This document shows positions 43,187 through 51,680 of a stretch of DNA of 64,000 nucleotides, in pieces (position 1 is the stretch's first letter; each line of letters begins with the position of its first letter). The stretch lies in NCBI RefSeq assembly GCF_041477585.1, contig NZ_JBGNYA010000001.1, positions 1,302,001-1,366,000 of the forward strand, given 5' to 3'. The position numbers were made by a program, and so were the translations under genes. This stretch comes from Halobellus sp. MBLA0158. GTDB lineage: Archaea > Halobacteriota > Halobacteria > Halobacteriales > Haloferacaceae. A model generated the notes under the pieces. It made no database searches. It was not told the origin of the DNA and saw only the letters and a list, made by a program, of their open reading frames with translations.

Positions 43187-44071
43187 TCACATCTCCGCGC
43201 CCTGCTCGTCGATCGCATCGGCGGCGATCGACCGGCCGCGGGCGTTGAGCTCGACCTCGTGGCGGATCCGGACCTCGTCGAGGACGTCGTGGTCGATCAG
43301 GCGGACGAACAGCTGTTCGACCTGATCGACGTCGATCCCCAGGAACTGCGGGATGTCGAACGGCGAGACGCCGGAGTACAGCGCCATCAGCACCTGTTTG
43401 TCCTGCATCGAGAGGTCCAGCGAGGTCTCCGTCTGCTCCTCGCCGATCCTGAGGAGGGATTTCAGGATGCTCACCGCGCGCTCGGGGCCCGAGACGTACG
43501 TCTGCACGCTCGTCCCCTCGCTGTCTGAGTGTTCGACCTCGATGACCTCGCGCTGTTCCTCGCGGACGGTCCGCCGCCCCATCTCGATGTCGCCGATGTC
43601 GTCGAGGCGGACCTCGACGAACGTCCCCGAGACGGTCGCGATGCTCACAGACTCCTCTTCGACCTTCAGGCGCCCGCCCTCCCACTCGGTGTTCTGGACG
43701 ACGCCGCCCTCGACCGCGGGGTGGCGGACGAGGAACTTCGTCGAGGAGAGGAGGGCGTCGTAGAGGTCCATCTCGAACTCCTCGAACTCCGCGGGCGCGA
43801 CGAGGATGACGTTCTCGCCGTCGTCGAACTGCAGGGCGAGGTAATCGGAGACGGTCGCGACGCGCTGATTGACGTCGAACCGGCCGCCGACGCGGTCGAT
43901 GGCGTCGAGGCGGAACGTCCGCTTGCCGCCGGTCCCCGCGAGGACGATCCGTTTGTTCGAAAGCAGGATCCGCCCGTTCGTCCAACCGGCTTCGTTCCGC
44001 TCGCGACCGTCACGGAGCGCCCGCAGGAACTGTCCCCGTGTGTCTGCGATCTTCGTTTCGCCGGGTTGCAC
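43187..44071 (-). CDS. cheF: Archaeal chemotaxis adaptor CheF
   Basis: CheF links phosphorylated CheY to the archaellum motor and exists only in archaea. The protein has 294 residues. The N-terminal half begins with a PH-like strand pattern, GWTNGRILLSNKRIVLAG, and the C-terminal third has a winged-helix segment, MALYSGVSPFDIPQFLGIDVDQVEQLFVRLIDHDVL. The start codon is GTG at 44071. A strong GGAGGTGA ribosome-binding site overlaps the stop of cheR on the same strand, so translation follows cheR directly. It is the last gene of the cheB-cheA-cheR-cheF unit. Confidence 0.93.
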   Translation of the reverse strand: MQPGETKIADTRGQFLRALRDGRERNEAGWTNGRILLSNKRIVLAGTGGKRTFRLDAIDRVGGRFDVNQRVATVSDYLALQFDDGENVILVAPAEFEEFEMDLYDALLSSTKFLVRHPAVEGGVVQNTEWEGGRLKVEEESVSIATVSGTFVEVRLDDIGDIEMGRRTVREEQREVIEVEHSDSEGTSVQTYVSGPERAVSILKSLLRIGEEQTETSLDLSMQDKQVLMALYSGVSPFDIPQFLGIDVDQVEQLFVRLIDHDVLDEVRIRHEVELNARGRSIAADAIDEQGAEM

Positions 44072-44077
44072 GTGTGT

Positions 44078-45064
44078 TCACCTCCTGGAGGTAGATCGTG
44101 ACGTCGAGCCGGATCTCGATTGCGAACCGGACCGCGATCCCGAGTTCGACCGCGACGTCGACGACCGAGAGCGAGAGCGGGATCGGGATCCGGACCCGCC
44201 GTCGTTGTTGCCGCCGTCGCCGTCGGTCGAGTCCCGGTAGATCCGCAGTCGCTTTTCGACCGGATCGAACCGCTCCCGACAGGACGCGGGCACGGTCTCT
44301 GTCATCCCGATCGTGAGGTAGCCGCCGGGCTCGACGGCCGAACTCAGCGTCTCGAACATCGCCTGTTTGGCCTGCTTGTTGATGTAGATGAAGAGGTTCC
44401 GGCAGATGACGAGATTGAACGTCTGCGGCGGGCTCTCCTGTACCAGGTCGTGCTTCCGGAACGACACCAGCTCTTTCACCTCGTCGGCGACGCGGTAGGT
44501 GTCGCCGTCCCTGGCGACGTACCGGTCGTTCCCGGCCAGCGGCTCCAACTGCTCTTCGAGGTCGTTGGTCTCGGAGGCGTGGTACTCCCCGCGGCGCGCC
44601 GCCCGGAGGATCTCGGGCTTGATGTCCGTGCCGAGGATGCTGAGGCGTCCCGCGTCGATCCGGTCGTCGTCGAGCGCGAGCATCGCGACCGAGTAGGCCT
44701 CGCGGCCGTCCGAGCAGGCGGCGCTCCAGACGTTCGTCCGACCCGACTGGCTCAGGTCCGCGAGGATCTCCCGCAGCGACTCCCAGACCTCGGGGTTGCG
44801 GAAGAAGCTCGTGACGTTGACGCTGAGCGCGTTCAACAGCTCTTCGCGTTCGTCTTCGTCCTCCCGGAGGAGCTCCTGGTAGTCGGCGTAGTCGTCGACG
44901 CGCTGGCGACGCATCCGCGCGGAGATCCGCCGGTCGAGGTACGAGCGGTTGTACGAACTCGTCGCGAACGACAGCGACGACTCGACGAACTCCAGCAGCT
45001 CGTCGAAGCCCTCGTCGGTATCGTCGTCGTCGCTCCCGCCGCCGAGGTCGATGTCCAGGCCCAT
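44078..45064 (-). CDS. cheR: Chemotaxis methyltransferase CheR with Ser/Arg-rich tail
   Basis: CheR methylates glutamates on transducer receptors with S-adenosylmethionine, resetting their sensitivity. It has 328 residues. A helical N-domain (about 15-75) precedes the Rossmann methyltransferase core, with VWSAACSDGREAYSVAM near 115-131 as the SAM-binding loop and FNLVICRNLFIYI as motif IV. The last 40 residues are a run of Ser, Arg and Gly unlike the usual CheR end. The ATG at 45064 overlaps the cheA stop (TGATG). The Ser/Arg tail may bind a receptor or nucleic acid; that is inference. Confidence 0.94.
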   Translation of the reverse strand: MGLDIDLGGGSDDDDTDEGFDELLEFVESSLSFATSSYNRSYLDRRISARMRRQRVDDYADYQELLREDEDEREELLNALSVNVTSFFRNPEVWESLREILADLSQSGRTNVWSAACSDGREAYSVAMLALDDDRIDAGRLSILGTDIKPEILRAARRGEYHASETNDLEEQLEPLAGNDRYVARDGDTYRVADEVKELVSFRKHDLVQESPPQTFNLVICRNLFIYINKQAKQAMFETLSSAVEPGGYLTIGMTETVPASCRERFDPVEKRLRIYRDSTDGDGGNNDGGSGSRSRSRSRSSTSRSNSGSRSGSQSRSGSTSRSTSRR

Positions 45065-47634
45065 CAGTCGGCTGCCCCCTCCGCTCCGGCGCCGGCCTCG
45101 GTCTCGGCGTCGTCCTCCGGCGGGGTCCACTGACGGCGCGCCTGCTTGCCCTCCTCCGGAATCGACAGGGAGTTCACATCGAGGATCGGGACGACGTTCC
45201 CGTCGCCGACGACGGCCGTGCCGGAGAGCCCCTCGGTGCCCTTGAGCGGGCCCTGGAGCGGCGTGACGACGACCTCCTCCTGCCGGGAGACGCTGTCACA
45301 GCGCAGCGCGACCTGCCGGTCGGCGGGACGGATCCGGACGGTCATCCCCTTCTCGCGGCGGCGTCCGTCGATCTCCAGCGCCTCGCGGAGGCGAATCAGC
45401 GGGAAGATCCGCTCCTCGTGGACGATCACTTCGGCGCCGTCGACGCGCTGGACGCGCGCCTGCTGGGAGACCTCGTCGATGTACTTGATCGGCACGCCGA
45501 ACTCGCGGTCGTCGATCCGGACGAAGAGCACCTTGATGATCGCGACCGACACGGGCAGTCGGATCGAGATCCGCGTCCCCTCGCCGAGGTCGCTCTCGAC
45601 GTTGACCGAGCCGTCGAGGGACTCGACGGTGGTCTTGACGACGTCCATCCCGACGCCGCGGCCGCTGACGTCCGTGATCTCGTCGTTGGTCGAAAAGCCC
45701 GGGTGGAAGATGTAGTCGTAGACCTCGCTGTCTGTCATCTCCGCGAGTTCGCTCCGCGGGCGGATGCCCTTCTCTGCGGCCTTGTCGCGGATGACGTCGG
45801 CGTCGATGCCGGCGCCGTCGTCCTCGACGGTGATCACGACGGTGTCGTGCTCGCGCCGCGCCCGGAGTTCGACAGAGCCCGTCTGCGGCTTCCCCGCGGC
45901 TTCGCGCTCCTCGGGCGGCTCGATGCCGTGGTCGACCGCGTTGCGCAGGACGTGCATCAGCGGATCGGAGATCTCGTCGAGGATCGTCCGGTCGAGTTCG
46001 ATGTCCTGGCCCTCCACCGAGAAATTGACCCGCTTGTCCTGGTCGCGCGCGAGGTCGCGCACGAGCCGCGGGAACTTGTCGAAGACCTTCTTCAGCGGGA
46101 TCAGCCGCATGTCCATCACGGTCTCCTGGAGGTTCGAGGAGATCTTGTCCAGCTCGTCGAGGGTGTCCCTGCCCGCGCTGTCGTCGGCGCCGAGCGCCTG
46201 GCGGAGCTTGATCCGGCTCGTGACCAGCTGCTCGACGAGGCTGTGGAGCTCGTCCAGTTGGTCGACGTCGACGCGGACGGACTTCACGGCGGAGATCGAG
46301 CGGGTCTCCTCCTCTTCTTCCTCTTTTTCCTCCTCCGTCTTTTCCTCGGCGTCGTCTCCGTCTCCGCTTCCGCCTTCATCTCCCGACTTCTCAGAGCCCT
46401 CGCCCGACTCAGCCTCGGCTCCGGTATCTGCGTCGGCCGGAGCTGCCGACGCGGACTCGACATCGCTCTGGGACTGGGCCGGTTCGTCGGGGCCGCTGGA
46501 CGCACCGCCGCTCGATGGCTCGGCCGTCGGTTCGTCCGGCGCCGGATCCGCGGTGCTCGGCTCGGCTCCTTCCGCGGGATCTGCCCCCGAGTCGTCGCCG
46601 TCGCTGTCGCCGGACCCGCCGGACGTGTAGGCGTCGACGACCGCGTCGACCGCGGCGGCCGCGTCGTCGGCGTCGACGTCGTCGGTCGGCGTGGCCGTCG
46701 AGACGGTCGGCTCGCTGGCCTCACCGGTCCCGCCGGACGCGTCAGTCGGCGCGTCGTCCGGGGTCGCGTCGCCGTCGTGATCGGCGGCTTCGGCGCCCTC
46801 GGGCTCGCCCGTGGATTCCGCTTCGGCGCCGTCGTCGACGACGATGCTGACGTCGGTGAGCGTCACCGATTCGACCTTCCAGAGGTCCCACAGCGTCGCT
46901 TCGAGGTCCTCGCGGGGCTCGTCGGCGACGAAGACGACGAAGGTCTCGCCGAAGTCGCCGTCCTCGATCCGGTCGAGGCTCGGGTCGGCCCCCACGACGG
47001 CGAGGCCCTCCGGGAGGCCCTCGACGAACAGGCCGCCGTCGACGGCCTTCATGTCGCCGACGTTCAGCGCGATCTCGGCGTGGTAGAGCCGATCGGCGTC
47101 CGCGACGGCCGGGTCGTCGAGGTCGAGAACGTCGGCCGCCAGTGCGGGCGCGTCGCCGCCGCTCGCGTCGTCTTCGGCGTCTGCGTCCGCCGCGTCGCCG
47201 TCGCCCTCTCCGGCCTCGGCTCCGTCGTCGGAACCGCCGGCACCGCCCTCGTCGGCGTTCGGTTCGGCCGCCGCGCGGATCTCGTCGACGAGGTCGCTCG
47301 GATCGCGGGTCGACTCGCCGTTCTTCTCGATCTCGTGGAGGATGTCGAGGATCTCGTCCATCCCGTCGAAGACCAGGTCCATCCGCTCGTGGGTGACTTC
47401 GATCCGGCCGTTCCGGACCTCGTCGAGGAGGTCCTCGACGGCGTGGGCGACCGTCGCGGCGTTGTCGAACCCCATCGCGCCGAAGTTCCCCTTGAGGGTG
47501 TGCGCCTGGCGGAAGATGTCGTCGATCGCTTCCGCGTCCTCGGGGTTCGATTCGAGGTCCAGTAGCGAGTTGTTCAGCTGGGTGATGCTCTCTTCGGACT
47601 CGGTGATGAATTCCTGGTACAGTTCGTCGTCCAT
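45064..47634 (-). CDS. cheA: Chemotaxis histidine kinase CheA
   Basis: CheA autophosphorylates and passes phosphate to CheY and CheB. It has 856 residues, long for the family because of a very acidic, Ser/Ala/Asp-rich linker at about 120-425. The HPt domain is first, with phospho-acceptor His45 in QAHTLKGN. The dimerisation segment is at about 430-500 and the ATPase at about 500-690, with LMHVLRNAVDHGIEPP as N box and GRGVGMDVVK as G box. A CheW-like domain ends it at about 700-850. It lies three bases downstream of cheB and is coupled to cheR by an overlapping stop and start. Confidence 0.96.
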   Translation of the reverse strand: MDDELYQEFITESEESITQLNNSLLDLESNPEDAEAIDDIFRQAHTLKGNFGAMGFDNAATVAHAVEDLLDEVRNGRIEVTHERMDLVFDGMDEILDILHEIEKNGESTRDPSDLVDEIRAAAEPNADEGGAGGSDDGAEAGEGDGDAADADAEDDASGGDAPALAADVLDLDDPAVADADRLYHAEIALNVGDMKAVDGGLFVEGLPEGLAVVGADPSLDRIEDGDFGETFVVFVADEPREDLEATLWDLWKVESVTLTDVSIVVDDGAEAESTGEPEGAEAADHDGDATPDDAPTDASGGTGEASEPTVSTATPTDDVDADDAAAAVDAVVDAYTSGGSGDSDGDDSGADPAEGAEPSTADPAPDEPTAEPSSGGASSGPDEPAQSQSDVESASAAPADADTGAEAESGEGSEKSGDEGGSGDGDDAEEKTEEEKEEEEEETRSISAVKSVRVDVDQLDELHSLVEQLVTSRIKLRQALGADDSAGRDTLDELDKISSNLQETVMDMRLIPLKKVFDKFPRLVRDLARDQDKRVNFSVEGQDIELDRTILDEISDPLMHVLRNAVDHGIEPPEEREAAGKPQTGSVELRARREHDTVVITVEDDGAGIDADVIRDKAAEKGIRPRSELAEMTDSEVYDYIFHPGFSTNDEITDVSGRGVGMDVVKTTVESLDGSVNVESDLGEGTRISIRLPVSVAIIKVLFVRIDDREFGVPIKYIDEVSQQARVQRVDGAEVIVHEERIFPLIRLREALEIDGRRREKGMTVRIRPADRQVALRCDSVSRQEEVVVTPLQGPLKGTEGLSGTAVVGDGNVVPILDVNSLSIPEEGKQARRQWTPPEDDAETEAGAGAEGAAD

Positions 47635-47637
47635 CTG

Positions 47638-48987
47638 TCACTCCTCCTCGAAGTATCGCAGTGTGTTCTCGGCGATCCGTTCGGCCGGCGCCACGTCCGC
47701 GACGCACCCCGCCTCGATCGCTCGCCGGGGCATCCCGAAGATGGCCGAGGTCTCCTCGTCCTGGGCGATCGTGTGGCCGCCCCCGCCGCTGATCCGCTTG
47801 AGGCCGTCCACGCCGTCGCGTCCCATCCCGGTCAGGAGGACCGCACACAGCGGCCCCTCGACGGTCTCGGCGGCCGAGGCCATCGTGACGTCGATGGCGG
47901 GTCGGACGCCGTGGATCGGCTCGGTGTCGGTGAGTTCGAGCTTGAGCCGCCCCTTGCGGTCGCTCGTCGTGAGCAGGTGGTGTCCGCCGGGCGCGACCCG
48001 CGCCTCGCCGGGCTCGATCCGCTCGCCGGACTCGGCCTCGGTGACCGAGTACGCCGAGCGCCCGTCGAGCCGGCTGGCGAAGCGCGTCGTGAAGCCCTCG
48101 GGCATGTGCTGCACGACGAGGATCCGGAGGTTCGCCTCGCGGGGGAGCCCGCCGAGGACGCGCTCGACGACCGCCGGGCCGCCGGTCGACGCGCCCACGA
48201 CGAGGGTTCCGACGTCGGGGTAGGTCGCCGCCGACGCCGCGGTACCGGCGCCCGACTGCGCGGCGCTCTCAGACGCCGCGTCGCGAGCGGCGTCGGAATC
48301 TGCGTCCCCGCCTGCGGCGGTCGATCTGCTCCGTCCCCGCCGCCGCGACGATCCGCCCGGGCCGTCGGTCGACGTCCCCGACGACCGCGACGGCGACTCG
48401 GCCGCGTCCGTACTTCGCGTCGATCCCGATCGAGTCCGCGACCCGGAGCGGGTCGCCGATCCCGACCGCGTCGTCTCGGTTGCCCCGCCGGACCGGTCCG
48501 ACTCGCGCGTCCGACTCCCGGTCGATCCGCGGTCGGAGACCCGGGCGCTCGCCGAGAGGTCGACGCGCGCCGCGGACTCGACCTTCTCGACCAGTTCGCG
48601 CTTCACGCGCGGCATCGACGAGGTGACCTCGCCGCCGGGCTTCGTCACGAAGTCGACCGCGCCGCGGTCGAGCGCCTCGAAGGTCACGTCGGCGTCCTCC
48701 TCGGCGTGCGCCGAGAGCATCAGGACCGGCGTCGGGTGGTCCTCCATAATCGCCTCGACGGCTTCGAGGCCGTTCATCGCGGGCATCTCGATGTCCATCG
48801 TCACGACGTCGGGGTCGTGCTCGCGCACGGCGTCGAGCGCCTCTGACCCGTCCGACGCTTCGCCGACGACGTCGACCCCGCCCTCTTCGAGCAGGCTTCG
48901 AATGAGCGTCCGCATGAACCGCGAGTCGTCGACGATGACCGCCCGCGTCGACTGCCCCTCTCGGCCCCGCTCTGAAGCCGTGCTCAT
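47638..48987 (-). CDS. cheB: Chemotaxis methylesterase CheB
   Basis: CheB removes methyl groups from receptors. It has 449 residues. The receiver domain has Asp20, Asp21 and phospho-acceptor Asp65. The methylesterase domain at about 255-445 has the catalytic Ser in VVGASTGGP, the His in VVQHMPEGFT and the Asp in LLTGMGRDGVDG. The two are joined by an unusually long Ser/Arg/Thr/Gly-rich linker of about 115 residues (about 140-250). Asp/Glu tails are absent there, so the linker is strongly basic for a haloarchaeal protein. The ATG at 48987 was chosen because the receiver starts ten residues later. Confidence 0.95.
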   Translation of the reverse strand: MSTASERGREGQSTRAVIVDDSRFMRTLIRSLLEEGGVDVVGEASDGSEALDAVREHDPDVVTMDIEMPAMNGLEAVEAIMEDHPTPVLMLSAHAEEDADVTFEALDRGAVDFVTKPGGEVTSSMPRVKRELVEKVESAARVDLSASARVSDRGSTGSRTRESDRSGGATETTRSGSATRSGSRTRSGSTRSTDAAESPSRSSGTSTDGPGGSSRRRGRSRSTAAGGDADSDAARDAASESAAQSGAGTAASAATYPDVGTLVVGASTGGPAVVERVLGGLPREANLRILVVQHMPEGFTTRFASRLDGRSAYSVTEAESGERIEPGEARVAPGGHHLLTTSDRKGRLKLELTDTEPIHGVRPAIDVTMASAAETVEGPLCAVLLTGMGRDGVDGLKRISGGGGHTIAQDEETSAIFGMPRRAIEAGCVADVAPAERIAENTLRYFEEE

Positions 48988-49285
48988 CGGTCCTCGCTCC
49001 TGTCGTCCGCGCTGCCGGCCACCGTCGGGAACGCCGCCCGCGCGCTGGTGTTCCCTCGCCGGTCGTCTCGCCGGCTGCCGGACGCGCGGCTCGGTCGTCC
49101 CGGGATGGGAATCGGGTGGTCCACAGCGTACTCGTACCCGCTCATCTCTACCGGCCATTCCCAACTGGGGGACTTAAGCGCTCGCCGGCGAAAATCAGCC
49201 GTGATAATAGCGTGCGTACATTTATTGCCGACCTGTGCGCTCGACTGAGTAACGACCGACGGCCCACGCCGTCGGCGACATCGCT
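48988..49285. promoter_or_regulatory. Divergent promoter region between cheB and cheW
   Basis: This 298-base gap has a palindromic CTTAAG at 49173-49178, which could act for the minus-strand operon. TTTATT at 49221-49226 with flanking A/T-rich sequence lies about 60 bases before the cheW ATG. The remaining bases are GC-rich with no gene recognised. Confidence 0.5.
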
Positions 49286-49774
49286 ATGTCCCAGGAACAA
49301 ACCGCGGCGGCGGGTGCCTCAGCCCCTACCGCCACCGACGACGCCGACGCCGATGCCACCGCCCGCAAGATGCAGGTCCTCGAGTTCGAACTCGGGGGCG
49401 AGACCTACTGCGTCGACATCGACTACGTCTCGGAGATCGTCGACCGCGGCTCGCTCACCTCGGTTCCGAACGCGCCGAACTACGTCGAGGGCGTGATGGA
49501 CCTCCGCGGGCGAACGACGTCGATCGTGAACCCGAAGACGCTCCTGAACGTCGAGGACAGGGGCGAGGCCAGCAGAATCGTCATCTTCGACGCCAGCAAC
49601 TTCCAGGACGACGCCGCGGTCGGCTGGCTCGTCGACGAGGTCGACCAGGTCGTCCGGGTCTCGATGGACGACGTCGAGGACCCGCCGATGGAGCGCGGCG
49701 AGTTCATCGAGGGCATCGTCCGCCAGGAGGACGGCCTCGTGGTCTGGATCTCCCCGACCAAGACGGTCAGCTGA
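49286..49774 (+). CDS. cheW: Chemotaxis coupling protein CheW
   Basis: CheW joins receptors to CheA. This 162-residue protein has an Ala/Asp/Thr-rich disordered start of about 27 residues, then the CheW SH3-like double barrel: MQVLEFELGGETYCVDIDYVSEIVDRGSLTSVPNAPNYVEGVMDLRGRTTSIVNPKTLL. The length and core match the family. It is the only plus-strand gene of the chemotaxis block and has its own promoter-like box. cheY, cheC and cheD are not within the window. Confidence 0.96.
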   Translation: MSQEQTAAAGASAPTATDDADADATARKMQVLEFELGGETYCVDIDYVSEIVDRGSLTSVPNAPNYVEGVMDLRGRTTSIVNPKTLLNVEDRGEASRIVIFDASNFQDDAAVGWLVDEVDQVVRVSMDDVEDPPMERGEFIEGIVRQEDGLVVWISPTKTVS

Positions 49775-49842
49775 GCCCGGCGGACGGCCGGCGCTCGAAC
49801 ACCTGCCTCAGCGTCGGGCCATTATCAATTTCTGAGTCCCGA

Positions 49843-51267
49843 CTACGCCTCGGCGGCGGCGCTCTCGCTCGGAGCCCCGCTCCGGACGAGCCCGATCGCG
49901 ACGACGACGAGTCCGCCCGCCGCGAGGAACGCCACGAGATAGCCGACGCCCTCGGCGACGGCGCCGCCGAGGACGCTCCCGAGGCCGCCGCCGAAGCTCC
50001 CGATCGCCGTGTAGAGCCCCAGCGCCTCGGCCCGGGCCGACTCGGGCGCGAGTCGCGACACGAGCGCGGTCGCGGTCACCGCGATGAACGCCCAGGAGGC
50101 TCCGATCGCGAGGAAGAGCGCGCCGACGACGAGCAGTCCGAACGGGGGCGCGACGGCCGCCCCGGCGACGGCGACGATCGGGAACGCGACGACCCGGAAG
50201 CCGAGCGCGCCGACCTGGAGCCCGAGCGGGTCGCGCGTCGTCGCCAGCGCCCCGGCGCGGGCGTAGACGGCGGCCGACGCCGCGGAGTTGACGATGAACA
50301 GCGCGAACACCTCGTCGGTCGCGTAGCCCGCATCGACAAGGTAGGCCGGCAGCGGCCCGAAGAACGCGGAAAAGCCCGCGAAGAAGATCGTCGCGCCGAG
50401 CAGATATCTGAGGAGCGTCCCCGAAAAGCGGCTCCGCAGGCGCGTGAGGACGTTCCCGCCGCCGATGTCGCGGAGCGCCCAGTAGATCCGGACGGGGCCG
50501 AACGGGACGCCGCGGGCGCTCCGGACCGAGGTGCCGCCGTTGAGTCGGAGCCGCCGGGCCAGCCGCCGGAACCGCTGTTCTGAGATGGTCGACGCCTCGG
50601 GGTAGCGGGCCACCACGAGGAGGAAGCCCCCGACGGTCGCGACGGCGCTGACGACGAAGAACAGCCGCATCGCCGGCAGCGAGGCCAGCCCCAACTGCGG
50701 TCCCGCCACCGACGACCAGGCGCCGCCGGCGACGAGGCCGGCCAGCCAGCCGTAGCCCTGGTAGTGGTTCAGCAGGCCGAAGCGCCGCGTCCACTGGTCG
50801 GTCCTGAACCCCTCGACGACGATGATGTTCAACACCGGTGCGGCCGCCGCGATGACGAACCACAGCGCGGCGTTGACGACGAGCACCGACCACGGCGACG
50901 CGAGGAACGGCAGGAGCAGGAAGACGACCGCGGTGAGGCCGAGCGCGACGAGGATGAACGGCCGGCGGCGTCGCGTCCGCGTCACCAGCCGCCCCCAGAG
51001 GATCGCGCCCGGAACGCCCGCGAACGCCGCCGTCGCGGCGATCAGGCTGACGACGAGCGCGCCGGCCCCGAGTTCGATGGCATAGAGCGGCACGAGCAGC
51101 GACGCCGCTCCGACCGCGGCGTAGCCGAGCGCCCAGCCGTACAGCCATCCGTCGGCCCCTCGCGGGCGGTCGTCGCCGGCGGTCGGATCGCTGGCGCCGG
51201 GGGCCTCTGCCGATCGGTCCGCGCCCTCGCCGTCGCTCGGTCCGTCGCGGTCGCGCTCTCCGCTCAC
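49843..51267 (-). CDS. Major facilitator superfamily transporter
   Basis: This 474-residue transporter has about 12 membrane helices. An acidic, disordered N-terminus of about 40 residues precedes the first helix. The MFS loop 2-3 motif appears as ILWGRLVTRTRRRRPFILVALG at about 88-110, close to the consensus GxLaDrxGrrrxl. Conserved symmetry between the N and C halves is visible. The start codon is GTG. The substrate cannot be read. No partner gene adjoins it apart from the zinc-ribbon gene upstream on the same strand. Confidence 0.92.
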   Translation of the reverse strand: MSGERDRDGPSDGEGADRSAEAPGASDPTAGDDRPRGADGWLYGWALGYAAVGAASLLVPLYAIELGAGALVVSLIAATAAFAGVPGAILWGRLVTRTRRRRPFILVALGLTAVVFLLLPFLASPWSVLVVNAALWFVIAAAAPVLNIIVVEGFRTDQWTRRFGLLNHYQGYGWLAGLVAGGAWSSVAGPQLGLASLPAMRLFFVVSAVATVGGFLLVVARYPEASTISEQRFRRLARRLRLNGGTSVRSARGVPFGPVRIYWALRDIGGGNVLTRLRSRFSGTLLRYLLGATIFFAGFSAFFGPLPAYLVDAGYATDEVFALFIVNSAASAAVYARAGALATTRDPLGLQVGALGFRVVAFPIVAVAGAAVAPPFGLLVVGALFLAIGASWAFIAVTATALVSRLAPESARAEALGLYTAIGSFGGGLGSVLGGAVAEGVGYLVAFLAAGGLVVVAIGLVRSGAPSESAAAEA

Positions 51268-51328
51268 GTCCGCCGCGACGGCAGGGCGACGTATAGTAGT
51301 TGACGGTCCGGTCGTTTCGCTTTCGTCC

Positions 51329-51637
51329 TCATCGTTCGAGACCGACGACCCCGTCCGCGCGGGGGTCGAACCGGAGCACGAAGGCCGGATGCTTGTAGAG
51401 GACGGCCCCGCACGCCCGACAGCGCGTGAAGAGCGGCCGCTCTGCGTCCCAGATGTCCGCCCGGCGCACGACGCCCCCGTTCCGGACGCCGTAGCGGGCG
51501 CCCGCGGTCCCGACGTGGGCGAACTCGCGGCCGCCGCAGTCCGGACAGGGATCGCTCAATCGGTCCCACTCACCTCGCTCGACGCCGGTGATCGTGACCG
51601 ATCGACCGCCGGCGACGACGCGGAGTCTCCGTTCCAT
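51329..51637 (-). CDS. Zinc-ribbon protein of unknown function
   Basis: This 102-residue protein has two CxxC pairs, PCPDCGGREF at about 30-37 and RCRACGAVLYKHPAF at about 73-80. They probably hold one zinc in a ribbon. A Gly/Arg-rich loop separates them. It is upstream of the MFS gene on the same strand and starts 43 bases after the PD-(D/E)XK-like gene ends, so all three could be co-expressed. No family name is recognised. Confidence 0.72.
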   Translation of the reverse strand: MERRLRVVAGGRSVTITGVERGEWDRLSDPCPDCGGREFAHVGTAGARYGVRNGGVVRRADIWDAERPLFTRCRACGAVLYKHPAFVLRFDPRADGVVGLER

Positions 51638-51680
51638 CGGCGGCTCTGGCTCCGTCTTCGGTTATAATGCTCCGGGCCCG

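Noticed and set aside
44096-44216. Tandem DNA repeat near the end of cheR
   Set aside because: The apparent repeat is the Ser/Arg-coding tail. Units vary in length and sequence, so it is low-complexity coding sequence rather than a discrete repeat array.
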